Shown here one piece after another: positions 23,060 through 33,010 of a stretch of DNA of 64,000 nt. Made by a program: the position numbers and the translations under genes. Within the stretch, counting starts at the first letter, position 1, and each line of letters starts with the position of its first letter. Under the pieces are notes generated by a model. It was given only the letters and a program-made list of their open reading frames with translations, made no database searches and was not told the DNA's origin. The stretch is taken from assembly GCA_016271365.2 (NCBI GenBank), contig CM057453.1, positions 500,067,001 through 500,131,000 on the forward strand. Direction: 5' to 3'. The stretch is from Neoceratodus forsteri. Lineage: Eukaryota; Chordata; Ceratodontiformes; Ceratodontidae.

Positions 23060-24050
23060 GGAAGACCACCACAGAGCTAGAGTTGGAAGGGATCAGGCTA
23101 CAATCTAGCTTGAGGAAACTAGAGCTGGAGCAGAGAAAGTTTGCAGCCCAGCAGAAAGGAGAGGAGAAGAGGTTTGAACTTGAGATGCAGGAAAAAAGGC
23201 AGATCCAGAGAGAGAGACTGAGAGGGAAGAAAAATAATGACAGAGGGAGTCTGAGCTGGAGAAGCTAAGACTCCAATGAGCAATGCCAGGGGAGGTAAGT
23301 GGCAGGGATGAACCAGAAACTCCAGGGTTGGGGTATAAGTTAAATTCAAAATTAATAGCTGAATTTAAAGAGGGGGAGGATATGGATGCATTTTTGAATT
23401 AGTTTGAAAAGGTCTGTATCCAGGCCAAGGTACTCAGGGAGTCCTGGAGCTTCCAGCTATCCCTGCTGCTTACTGGTAAAGGGCATGAGGCGCTAGGCCA
23501 AATGGACAATCAGGACAGTAGCAATTATGAGAAACTTAAAGCTGCTTTGCTTAAAAAGTATGAACCGACTCCTGAGGCCTACAGGATTAAGTTCTGAAAA
23601 TTCTGAAAAAGACCTGACATGAGGTTTGAGGAACTCGCCACAAAGCAATGTCAGTTTTTAAAATGGTAGGAGGGGTGGAAGCAAACACTGTGGGGAAAAT
23701 TGAGAGTTGTACTTTAGAGCAGTTCTTTTGGGCATGCCCAGCAGAGTTGAGAACCTGGCTAGAGGACCGAGATCCAGAAACAGCACAGCAAGCAGCTGAG
23801 CTCTCAGACCGCTATGCCAGGAGAAGACCTGCTCTGAAAGGAAATGGGGCAGGTGTGGCAGGACCAGAAAGGAAAAGCGTGCCTTTAGGGAACTAAAACC
23901 CTCACAGCCTCTGCAGAAAGGGGGAAGCCCAGGTTACAAAAAAGGAATATCTTGGAAGAAAAGAATGATGAATATTGGTTTTGCAAACAGCCAGAGCATC
24001 TTGCTAGAGAGTGTCCTAAAAAGGTACAGAGTGGAAAGAGTGGCCCTCGA
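23060..24050 (+). pseudogene. Gmr1-like gag with SCAN-like capsid and zinc knuckle
   Basis: The N-terminal part is a charged coiled-coil stretch (LELEQRKFAAQQKGEEKRFE, 23120-23190). A capsid-like region follows, with YEPTPEAYRIKF (about 23560) and, near 23720-23850, EQFFWACPAELRTWLEDRDP followed by ETAQQAAELSDRYARRR. This pattern (EQF...P.elrtWv..r.P.t.eeAaeL.d.y) matches the C-terminal half of the SCAN domain, which is known to derive from Gmr1-like gag. The knuckle near 23976-24017 reads YWFCKQPEHLAREC: a CX2CX4HX4C motif whose first Cys is now Tyr. Several stops interrupt it. Confidence 0.7.
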
Positions 24051-24059
24051 AAAGAGTTG

Positions 24060-24206
24060 CATTGTTTGTGTATCGCTAAAAGCATGCCTGTAAACATGAG
24101 GGAGCACATCCACCCAATTACTGTAACTGGGGTGCAAACACATGGGTTAAGGGACACGGGGGCGTCTCTTACCCTGGTAAAAGGGGATTTGGTTGGGCCT
24201 GACTAG
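24060..24206 (+). pseudogene. Retroviral-type aspartic protease fragment
   Basis: GLRDTGASLTLVKGDLV, with the catalytic DTGAS at 24153-24167, follows the zinc knuckle in the same frame. The frame ends at 24206. The protease would mature the gag-pol polyprotein. Confidence 0.7.
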
Positions 24207-24639
24207 CTTATACAAAATCAATTTATCACTGTGAGGGGATTCACTGGGGAGGAGAAAACTGTGCCACTTGCTAGTGATCTCTTGGACTGGGTGAGACCAG
24301 AGAGATGGTGCAAAAAGAGGCAGTGGCAGACAACCTTGCCTTGGATGTGATTATAGGGAACAATCTCCAGAAGGGGGTGGTGTGTGCGGTTACCCGCAGT
24401 CAGATGCCAAAGGCCGACTGTAGTTCCCTGAACCCCGTAGAAGCCTCTAGGGAAAAAAATGGGAGTCTGTTTCAGCTCAGTCTCCTGACATGGACAGTAG
24501 TGAAAGGGAGGTAGGATTCCCAAGTCAGCAGTTCACAAAACAGCTACAGAAGGTTACTCCTAAGGAGGAGGGTACCAAATGGTCAGAGGGTTAGGATGGC
24601 AGTGACACTGAATGCCCTGATGCCAGAGCTATGGACCCC

Positions 24640-25970
24640 AATTTAGGAATTGAAGGGGACATATCCCATATCTTGGGAAAATGTGAAGATTTTTGCAGCT
24701 GCTCAGAGAACAGACCCAAATTTGGAGAGGTTGAGAGCATGTGCAGAATCTAATGGGACACAGGGAGGTGACATAAGACATACGGTATTTGGTGACAGTG
24801 GATTGCTGTCTGCACAGGATGTAGGACAGAGGGAGAGGTGATTCAGGCAGCTTGTTATTTCCCAGGAGTACCGTGAGAGGTTGGTTAACACTGCTCATGC
24901 TATCCCAATGTTCCGGACATCTGGGCATCGTATACACCACACAGCATTGAACCAACTTCACCCAGTAGGTGAAGGAATATTGCAGGTCTTGTCACCAGTG
25001 CCAACAAATCGGAAGGCAGGCATTAAAACCAAAGTTGCCCTAATTTCCTTGCCCATTATGAAGGAGCCATTCCAGAGGGTAGGAATGGATATTGTGGGAC
25101 CTTTGAGTACCCCAAGCTCCACTGGGAAGAGGTTTATCTTGATAGTTGTCAGTTATGCCACCAGATACCCAGAGGCAGTCGCCTCTCTCACTTAGAACAA
25201 AATGGCAGATGCCTTGCTAGAATTTTCTCCCCATGTCAGATTTCCGCAGGAGGTGATCACTGATCATGGGGTACCTTCATGTCAGACCTGATGAAGTGTT
25301 TGTGGGAGAAGTATGGGGTGCAGAGATGCATGACACTTACCACCCACAAGCCAATGGGCTTGTGGAAAGGTTTAATGGTACCCTAAAATCAATGCTCCAA
25401 GCATTTGTTGAACAGCATGGGAGGGACTGGGAGAAATGCCATCCCCACCTGTTGTTTGCATACAGGAGGTGCCCCAAGAGTTGACAAGGTTCTCCCCCTT
25501 CGAACTCTTATATGAACATAGGGTGCATGGGCCCCTAGACTTGATCCGGGAAGACTGGGAAGGCAAGCATGCCACCCAGGGAACTCCCATAGTGGAGTAT
25601 GTCCTTAAGTTTAGGGAGAGGCTGAAGGAGCTTATGGGGCAGCCCAAGCAATCTGTCAGTTGCCCAACGAAAGCAAAAGGTCTGGTATGGCCGCAGACCC
25701 AGAGCTTGCTTGTACAGTGCAGGTCAAGAATTCATGGCCCTAATCCCAGTCTGGAAGGGCAAGCTGCAGACCGAGTAGGCGGGACCATATAAGGTAGTCC
25801 AACAGGTTAATGACGTGAACTATATTCTAGAACTGCCTGACAGGAGACATAATCATAGGATATACCACGTCAACATGATGAAGCCATATGCAGATAGGGA
25901 TGACAAGGTATTTGCAGTGTGTAGTCCTGGGGAGGGGACAGATGAAGAGGACCCCCTACTGGACTTGCTG
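24640..25970 (+). pseudogene. Ty3/gypsy-type integrase, upstream of RT
   Basis: The HHCC-like part near 24890-24990 is degraded (GHRIHH, with the Cys pair blurred). The catalytic core shows PFQRVGMDIVGPLSTPSSTG (about 25070, first Asp), VITDHGVP (about 25255, second Asp) and YHPQANGLVERFNGTLKSML (about 25340-25400, catalytic Glu). Downstream, NYILELPDRRHNHRIYHVNM (about 25820-25880) resembles the C-terminal chromodomain-adjacent 'vyHvn.lk' motif. It is broken by frameshifts near 24840, 25195, 25260 and 25485. Confidence 0.8.
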
Positions 25971-26059
25971 TAGGAAAGCAAGAAGGAATCATCTCTGAAG
26001 GCAATCAAACTGTCACCCCAGCTGACCCTGGAACAGTCCCAGGAAATGCGGGAGGTTTA

Positions 26060-27415
26060 GAGGACTTTTGCCGCTTTGTTTACGGCCAAGCCCGGATGGT
26101 TCGTCCTAAGGGGCTCCACTTGGTGACACACAATGTAGACATGGGGATGCAAGCGCCCATACGGCGGACTGCCTACCAGGTGTCTGAAGCCATCCTAAAG
26201 GACAGTAGGAGGGAGGTGGAGGAAATGCTGGATTTAGGGATAATCCAGAAATCACACAGCCCCTGGACCTCACCCTTAGTCCTTGTTCCCAAGCCAGATG
26301 GCTCTACTCACTTTTGTGTGGACTACTGTGGACTCAACGCAGTCACAAAGTCTGATGCCTAACCCAATGCCACGGACGGATAAACAACTTGACAAGTTAG
26401 GAGGGGAGATGTACCTTACCACCACTGACCTGACAAAAGGGTACTGGCAGGTGGAGTTAACTGCCAGAGCTAGGAGAAGTCAGCCTTCATCACTTCAATA
26501 GGGTTATTTGAATTCCAGGTAATGTCTTTGGAATGAAGACAGCCCTGCCACCTTCCAAAGGTTGGTCAACCAGGTGTTTTACATGGTACTGAAGAGTACG
26601 CAGTGGCTTATCTGGATGATACTACCATCTTTAGTACCAGTTGGAAGGAACATCTGTCCCACCTGAAGGAAGTGTTGGGCAGGACACAGAGGGCAGGGCT
26701 CACTGTCAAGGCTGAAAAGTGCCAGGTGGCTATGGGGAGGTAGCATACCTATACAATGTAGTGATGTGGGGGCAGTTTCGCCCAAATAAAGCAAAGATTG
26801 AGTAAATAGAGGCGTGGCCTACGCCTGAAACCCAGAAGCAGGTTAGGAGCTTCTTAGGGACCGCAGGGTACTATCAATGTTTATTCCAAATAACAGTACC
26901 CTGGCAGCTCCCCTATCTGGTCTACTAAAGAAAAGAAAGCCCAAAAAGGTAGACTGGGAGCCAGACTGTAAATTAGCCTTCATACGGCTTAAAGGATGCA
27001 CTGTGCAGTGCCCCTGTGTTAGCCAGTCCAGATTACAATAGGCAGTTTGTTGTACAGACAGATGCTTCTGATGTGGGGATTGGAGCAGTCCTCAGTCAGA
27101 CTTCTAACTGGGGAAAAGATCACCCAATAGTGTACCTCAGCAAAAGTTACTTCCCAGGAGCAGGGCATATTCCACAGCGGAAAAGGAATGCCTTGCACTG
27201 GTATGAGCCCTGAAGAAATTAGAGCTGTACCTCACGGAGATGCTTGAGGTACAGACTGATCAAAACTCCTGGTGTAGCCAAATCAATGAGGAAAAACAAA
27301 TGGTAGTCTCTTATGGTGGAGTATAGCCCTACAGGCCTACGACATGACAACTACCCATAGGGCTGGATCAGCCAATGCCAATGTAGATGGCCTATCTTGC
27401 CAGTTAGAACAGTAA
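26060..27415 (+). pseudogene. Ty3/gypsy-type reverse transcriptase and RNase H
   Basis: RT motifs in order: LGIIQKSHSPWTSPLVLVPK (26235-26290), CVDYCGLNAVT, TTTDLTKGYWQVEL (26415-26460) and the catalytic AYLDDTTIF box (about 26605-26630). RNase H begins at [18 protein letters not shown] (27045-27098), with the first catalytic Asp. The end near 27360-27415 reads THRAGSANANVDGLSCQ, a degraded form of the usual H...G..N..AD.LSR motif. It sits after the integrase, the reverse of normal Ty3/gypsy order. Multiple stops. Confidence 0.8.
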
Positions 27416-27472
27416 TAGAATTTGTGAAACTCTTACCATGCAGTAGGAGACGTGTTCCCACAAATTCAGTCT

Positions 27473-27484
27473 AGCAGGGAGGGA
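27473..27484 (+). promoter_or_regulatory. Polypurine tract
   Basis: AGCAGGGAGGGA immediately precedes the 3' LTR, where the plus-strand primer is expected. Confidence 0.65.
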
Positions 27485-29246
27485 TGTTGCGAGCCATGCC
27501 ACTGCCAGTCAGATGTACAGATATATGGTGTTATATTCTGTTAGATTTTGTATATGTGTACATGACATAAGAATGCCAGTGTTAAGGAAAGGTCTCATAG
27601 GATAGTGAGAGACACTGGATTTCTTTTAAAATGTATGACCTTCCGCTGACCTGAGAGGAACCAGCTTGCTTGCCAGGAAACTGACAATTACTTGTCAAAG
27701 GCTTGGGGGTAGCTGCTCAAAGGGTATTTCCCTGGTTAACTAAATGAGGGAAACAGAGGAAAATAAAATGTTCAGAAGATAGCCCTTTTTCGTCTCAAAG
27801 GCAGGATGCTTTGGTCCCAGGAAACTGTCATGGTATACTGCCTTTGATGAGATGAAAGAAAAGGCAGAAATATCCATTCTGGCAGGCTATTGCAAATTAT
27901 ACAATGGCAAGAAAGAATGCTGGCCTCTGAGTGGTCAGTCTGGGACTGGCACAGTGATGTTATCCCAGTACAACATCACGGGTCTAGTCTCAGCACTGTG
28001 AACCTCCTGACTGATTGCACTGGATCATTTGCATCATTTTTTGCTCTATCATCATTTGCATCTTCTCTTAAGAAACAAAAATATTTTTCCACATTAGCAA
28101 AACCATTTTTAAAATTATTTTTTTTATTCTGTGTATTAACAAGCCATTGTATAATAGCAATAATGACCTCCAGGGTGTGTTCATGCTGGGATAACCTCAC
28201 GCCTCAGGTATTGGATGCACTCGGCCTGCAGCCTCGTGCCCAACCACCTGAGGCGTGACATCATCCCAGCATGACACACACCCTGTCGGACATCATTGCT
28301 TAATTCTCTTACAGGTGTTATAATTATCAGGGAAGTATGACATTACAAGGCAGCCAGAAAATTGTGTTGTTGGGAAAGCGCAAGAGTGACATCTACTGGC
28401 CTGAAAGTTAAAACAGACCAGGGATTTTGACACTATATTAAGAGCTTGAAAACCAGGGTCTCTCTCTCTCATTGTCCTGAGCATCTTCAAGGGACTCTTC
28501 TCCTGACACAGAAGAAGCAAGACTGCTGTCAAAGCTCATTTACTTTTCCTGGATTTCAATCCACTATGAACTTAATGTAGAACTTAGCTAACAGTTTTAA
28601 TGTGTATTTTTTGTGTGTACATGTCCACTTTTTATTTGTGTTATTCTGTGACCAAATTGATCAAAACTTTTTGTTGTAATGTATGATAATTATTTATTTA
28701 GTAAAGACATTTGTTTTGTTTAAGAAATCTGCCTAAGCGGGATTTCTATATTGTGTGTGTGATTGTGGGATGTTTCAGTAATAATCTGTGACTAAACTGT
28801 TATTGCTGAGGGGTGCCATCATAAGCTACCCAATCAAATAAAGGGTCTAAAAAGGGAAAGTCTGGGTAAAGATAGGGGGAATACTGAAGTCTCAAGGACG
28901 GGTCTGTGGGGATTTGAACCAGGTCATTGCGTGCCTTGTGGGAGAAGACAGAATCAGGTTTACAATGCTACCCTGAAGAGGCTGTAATACCTGGATCTTC
29001 CCCCTTTGTGTAACAATCAAGAAGGGTTCATATTTGGCAACAAGACCTGAGACTAATATTGTACCCTGATCCAGAGTAAAGAGGGGACCCTGGGACTTCA
29101 TGGCGAGTGTTCAGTTGTGAACACAGCAAGTACTATAGAAGGACATGAAGAGGGTATTCCATGTTTCCTCCAGGAGTCATGGATTGCACTTAGGGGTGGG
29201 CACTGTGAGCTCAGTGGGCCTGACCTTCAGGAATAGGCTTGTGACA
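27485..29246 (+). repeat. 3' LTR of the Gmr1-like element, with an insertion
   Basis: Collinear with the 5' LTR except for about 405 extra bases at about 27897-28302. Without that insertion it would be about 1357 bp, against 1348 bp for the 5' LTR. The TATA position reads TATATTA here. Many substitutions separate the LTRs, so the integration is not recent. Confidence 0.8.
27897..28302. mobile_element. Hairpin-bearing insertion in the 3' LTR
   Basis: Absent from the 5' LTR, so it arrived after integration. It contains ATTATACAATGGC at 27895, inverted at 28143 as GCCATTGTATAAT. A second, longer inverted pair occurs at about 28170-28285: GGTGTGTTCATGCTGGGAT and CACGCCTCAGGT against ACCTGAGGCGTGACAT and ATCCCAGCATGACACAC. 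It could be one MITE with nested palindromes or two adjacent ones. Family not assigned. AATT occurs at both edges as a possible duplication. Confidence 0.6.
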
Positions 29247-29251
29247 CCACT
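29247..29251. repeat. Target-site duplication, right (CCACT)
   Basis: CCACT directly after the 3' LTR; partner of 21190-21194. Confidence 0.8.
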
Positions 29252-29309
29252 AACAACAAAAAATAATGAAACAGTTTAAAAACAGCTACAAACAACTAAA
29301 AACTCTGCA

Positions 29310-29800
29310 ATGTAATCAGTGTTGCAGATGGTCAGCCAGTGTGGCCACCACCTTGCTCTGAGATGGGGTGTCAAGCAAGGTAGAGGAGTGATGAGCCTCT
29401 TGGGTATGACAGCAGAATACATATCCTTGATGGCAGGCCCACTCACACATCAGATAGGGGAAACAACATATGGTAGTACATATAGATACCGATGAAATAG
29501 TGTGATGCGAGGTAAAGAAAATGCAGGAGAGGTTCAGGGCACTGGGGCAGGGTTGTAGATGAGAGGCTAGGTCGGTGGCCTTCTCAGATGTGCTGCCAGT
29601 GCCTAGGGTCAGCAAAGCTAGAAAACGCAGAATAGAGGTTTTTAATAGCTGGCTGAGGGAATGGCTCAGGAAGAGAGATCTGGTATATAGGGAACTGGAA
29701 GAGAACCTGGAACAATAAAAACTTTTCGCACCTGATAGGCTGCATCTAAGTCACAGGATCTAGGATATATGGAGAATGAACTGAAGAGTACGTAGGGGAG
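29310..29800 (+). pseudogene. CR1-like ORF1 fragment, SGNH-esterase-like end
   Basis: The frame at 29600-29754 reads ARKRRIEVFNSWLREWLRKR, then DLVYRELEENLEQ, a stop, and FAPDRLHLSHRI. This pattern (rI..fN.WLr..c...g...l......lf..DgLHLs..G) is that of the C-terminus of SGNH hydrolase domains found in some CR1 ORF1 proteins. It lies just left of DIRS copy D. The CR1 endonuclease resumes to the right of that DIRS, so the two may be halves of one element. Tentative. Confidence 0.45.
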
Positions 29801-30267
29801 AAAATTACTTACCACAGAAATCTTGTCTCTTCCAGGAGATACTCCAATATTCATAACTCTTATGCAGTATGCCTTTAAGCCAGATCTGCCTGGAGATGGA
29901 GCGTTATGCTAATGATGGAATCAATTTGGCTCAGTATCACTTTTTCAAATGCTGCCACCTATCAACTGCCTACATTCTAACCATCAGATTTCATGGATGC
30001 CTGATAAGACAGGGCCAAGAGAATTTAATAATTAATACTATAATAAATAAAATAATAATAATAAACACTTAAGAACTCCATCAGGAGGGAAAAATCTACC
30101 AAAACACCCCCATGTCAGAATTACCTGAAGAGGGTAAAATCGATGAAAACACAGTTCCAAATACAAAAGAAAAAGAAAAAACAGAGTGTGGCACACATAC
30201 ACCTGGTAATACAACATGAAGTGCAGAGGCCACTGGTTCTAGCAGGGGAGGCAGGGTGGGAGAGTTA

Positions 30268-30365
30268 TGAGTATTGGAATATTCCCTGGAAGAAACAAGA
30301 TTACTATGGTATTTTTTTCTTCTCACCCCAGGAATACTCCAATATTCCTAACTCTTATGCAGACT
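30268..30365. repeat. Internal complementary region of DIRS copy D
   Basis: The first half (CCCTGGAAGAAACAAGATTA) is the reverse complement of the left end (AATCTTGTCTCTTCCAGG). The second half (TTCTCACCCCAGGAATACTC then CAATATTCCTAACT) equals the right end read inward. Confidence 0.75.
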
Positions 30366-30399
30366 AAGAAGCAGTACCTTTGGAGGTGGGCACAGAACC

Positions 30400-31070
30400 T
30401 ACTTTTGAAATAGACTCTGCAGGACAGCTGTGCCAAACCTGGCATCACCCCTAACCTGTGGTTCCAAGCTGTAATGCTTAGTAAAGGTGTGCACTGTTCT
30501 CCAGGTGACTGCTTTACAGATGTCCACCAAAGGAACATCCCTGGAAGCTGCTATAGTAGCAGTTGTACCCCTTGTGGAATGGGCTCTCAGCCCTGCTGGG
30601 GCCTCTTTCCAGCTTTTGAATAGCAAAACTGAATACACTGGACTATCCAGCGAGAAATGGATCTCTTAGATACTGGATTTCCTTTTCCCACATCTCCACA
30701 AGTCAGGAACAGTTGTTTCCTGTCCTGTCTATGGGCCTTGGTGACTGTTATGTAATAGCTAAGAGCTCTCTTGACATCAAGACTGTGCAGTCTAGGCTCC
30801 CCAGTGCTCAAATGCTCAGTAAAGAAGACAGGTAAGGTGATGGACTGGTTCAAATGAAAGTCCGAAACCACCTTTGGAAGAAATGTTCTGTTAGTTCGCA
30901 GGACCACTTTGTCCTTATGGAATGAAATGTAGTCTTGTTCAGTGCAGACAACCTGGAGCTCACCGATCCTTCTAGCAGGAGTGATTGCCACTAGGAAAAC
31001 GTTCCCATGTGACATATTTCAAAGGAAATGAAGATTTGTGTTCAAAAGGGGGACCCATGAGCTTGGCAAT
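30400..31070 (-). pseudogene. DIRS tyrosine recombinase, C-terminal half
   Basis: Carries the recombinase catalytic set: ARRIGEL with the first Arg (30968-30973), HSTR for H-x-x-R (30570-30581) and the nucleophile Tyr in KHYSLE (30471-30473). The N-terminal half lies beyond the L1 insertion at 32683-33010. A frameshift near 30590-30640 separates the first Arg from HSTR. DIRS elements use this enzyme instead of an integrase, to insert circular DNA without target duplication. Confidence 0.85.
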
Positions 31071-31080
31071 ACACACATTT
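31070..31080. repeat. Target-site duplication of the L1, 3' side
   Basis: TACACACATTT, identical to 32683-32693. Confidence 0.8.
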
Positions 31081-32682
31081 TTTTTGTAATTATATTTTAT
31101 TGCTTTTGCATTAAAACAATATTATATAACCATCTCGTGCAAGAGATCACATACAGGTACAGAATATACATTCAATGTAGCAGTATACTATTATTTTAGG
31201 ATTGGGGTATATCATAGTTTGAGTCCAAGATTACTGTCCAAAATAAACTGCACCCTACAAGACTATGGATGGTCAAGTCAAGATTGAATGCAAAAAAAAA
31301 CAAACATATTTTAATTTCAACAGCCTGTGTTGATGTGACCCCCATTTAAAAATGTTAAGCCCATAACATCTGCAGTACTGGAGTAGATCTCTGCCAATTC
31401 CAAGAGACCCAAAGCTCCAAACTAAGTTGAGTAATCCTCCTTCTTTATACAATCATATTTAGAACAATCTTTTCTTTGCCCTACTTAGCAAGCCTCAAAA
31501 GTATACTACCTTAATAAGAAATATAACATCAAACACTGTTCGGTCAAGTGGCTATGGTACGCATGTTAACATTATCTAACTGGAAAAGTTATAACTATAG
31601 GCATCACATAACCTGCATTTAGCGAACAAACCTGTAGGCAGTACTAAATAAAACATAATTAGAAATAAATCTTAAGTCAGGTCTCGTCTTCAGATTCTGA
31701 TGACTCGTGAACTGGAGAACGCACAAATTCTCTGCCGATGGTCTCAGTCTTCCTTCCTGCTTCTTCTGGATCCATAAATTGGAAGGTCTGTCCTCCATAT
31801 TGTATTCGGAGCCTAGATGGCATCAATAGTGAGTCTGTAATGCCTAAGGATCTTAGCCTGGCCCTCACCCCATCGAATTTCTTTCGTCTAGCCCATGTAG
31901 CAAATGACCGGTCCGGGAATGAGTGGATGGTTTTGCCCTGAAAATTGAGCCAGCCCGATCCTCTTGCAGCTTGCAGATTAAGGTCTCAAGGAGTTGCCCC
32001 AGAAGTAACCAACAAGACCATTCGAGGTGAGTCCTGTGAGCCTGATGCCACTCGTAATGATATACGGTAGGCTTTTAAGAAGTGATTTGGAGCCAGAGAA
32101 TCCTCCAACTGTAGATTCTGTAGCAATCATTCGGCTAGGAAATCAAGCAGGCCCTTTCCATCACAGCTTTCAGGGAGCCCCACCATCCTAACATTTGCTG
32201 CCCTTTGTGCGTTCTCCACTGCCTCCAAACGCTATCTCAGTTGGGCATTTTCCTGTGCCATTTTGCTAGAGCCAGCGAGAGCCTTTATGGCCATGGATTC
32301 CGCAGATACAGCAGCATGTGTAGCAACCTCAATTTTAGCATCTTGTTCTTGAAATCTTGTTAAGATTGACTCCACTTTGGAGTCGATTGTCTGCATGGAC
32401 CTCTGTAAGGCCTTCCAGGGAGGTTCCGACCCCAGCAGTGGTAGCAATTGTGGCTCGGATGGTGCCTGCTGCTCAACAGATGTTTGATTTTTCTGTCCGC
32501 CTCCCGCAGCTCTATTTGTGCACTCCATCACTGAAATTATATAGATTTAATCAGCTCAATCGAAGAAATTCAGCTTCAAGTTTTGTTTTCAGAAATTTTT
32601 AAATAAAATAGTTTTTAAAGCTTAAGCCTCTAGATTAGCAGAGATCTTTCTCAGCACGTCTTGTCGGTAGGCGTGCTCCCAG
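31081..32682 (-). mobile_element. ORF1-only L1 retrotransposon (HAL1-like)
   Basis: A 1.6-kb minus-strand insertion in the DIRS recombinase, flanked by TACACACATTT at 31070-31080 and 32683-32693. It has a 5' leader of about 150 bp, an L1 ORF1-type coding region (32531-31677) and a 3' part of about 600 bp with AATAAA (complement of 31096-31101), ending in poly-A at 31081-31085. No endonuclease or RT sequence is present between ORF1 and the poly-A. It therefore resembles the mammalian HAL1 arrangement and would depend on another L1 for movement. Confidence 0.8.
31677..32531 (-). pseudogene. L1 ORF1 (RNA-binding protein), frameshifted
   Basis: The N-terminus has a short leader and then a predicted coiled coil (LQRSMQTIDSKVESILTRFQ, EQDAKIEVATHAAVSAESMA). 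The RRM-like middle is in other frames (a VGLPE-like segment near 32180). The C-terminal domain reads RARLRSLGITDSLLMPSRLR, then IQYGGQTFQFMDPEEAGR, the classic L1 ORF1 end, and stops at 31677. ORF1 proteins bind element RNA as trimers. Confidence 0.75.
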
Positions 32683-32693
32683 TACACACATTT
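32683..32693. repeat. Target-site duplication of the L1, 5' side
   Basis: TACACACATTT; partner of 31070-31080. Confidence 0.8.
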
Positions 32694-33010
32694 AGATCCC
32701 AGGTTGGCACCGGTTCCCTGTGAGGGGGATGCACGTGAGCTAGACCCTTAAAGAACCTTTTGAAGATAGGGTTTGATGCCATAGAGGCATTCTCTCCAGC
32801 TGAAGTGTAAGCAGCACTGAAGTTAAGTGACCCTTTAATGTAGTGGGCTGCAGGCCCAGTGATTGTAAATAAGTAAGGCAGTCCAGCATAGCTGGAACCC
32901 CTGCCTGAGCTGGCACCATATCCCTGGTGAAGCACCAGATGGAAAATCTTTTCCATTTAAAGGTGTAAGTTTTCTTGGTGGAAGGTTTTCTGTACCCCCT
33001 TAAAATATCC
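32683..33010 (-). pseudogene. DIRS tyrosine recombinase, N-terminal half
   Basis: Reads SEGVLDILRGYRKPSTKKTY, TFKWKRFSIWCF, PAMLDCLTYLQSLGLQPTTL and KGHLTSVLLTL. This is the SAM-like core-binding part typical of DIRS recombinases. The homology is cut at 32683 by the L1 and resumes at about 31070. Confidence 0.8.

Larger units (their letters stand above)
21195..29246 (+). mobile_element. Gmr1-like Ty3/gypsy LTR retrotransposon
   Basis: About 8.05 kb with two related LTRs starting TGTGGTGAGC or TGTTGCGAGC and ending in GACA, flanked by a perfect CCACT duplication (21190-21194 and 29247-29251). The internal order is gag, zinc knuckle, protease (DTGAS), integrase, reverse transcriptase, RNase H. 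Integrase ahead of RT is the Ty1/copia order, but the protein motifs are Ty3/gypsy-like. This combination defines the Gmr1 group described in deuterostomes. Every coding part has stops or frameshifts. Confidence 0.85.

Noticed and set aside
21195..29246. An endogenous retrovirus with envelope gene
   Set aside because: Between RNase H and the 3' LTR there are fewer than 70 bp, so there is no room for env, and the pol order is Gmr1-like.
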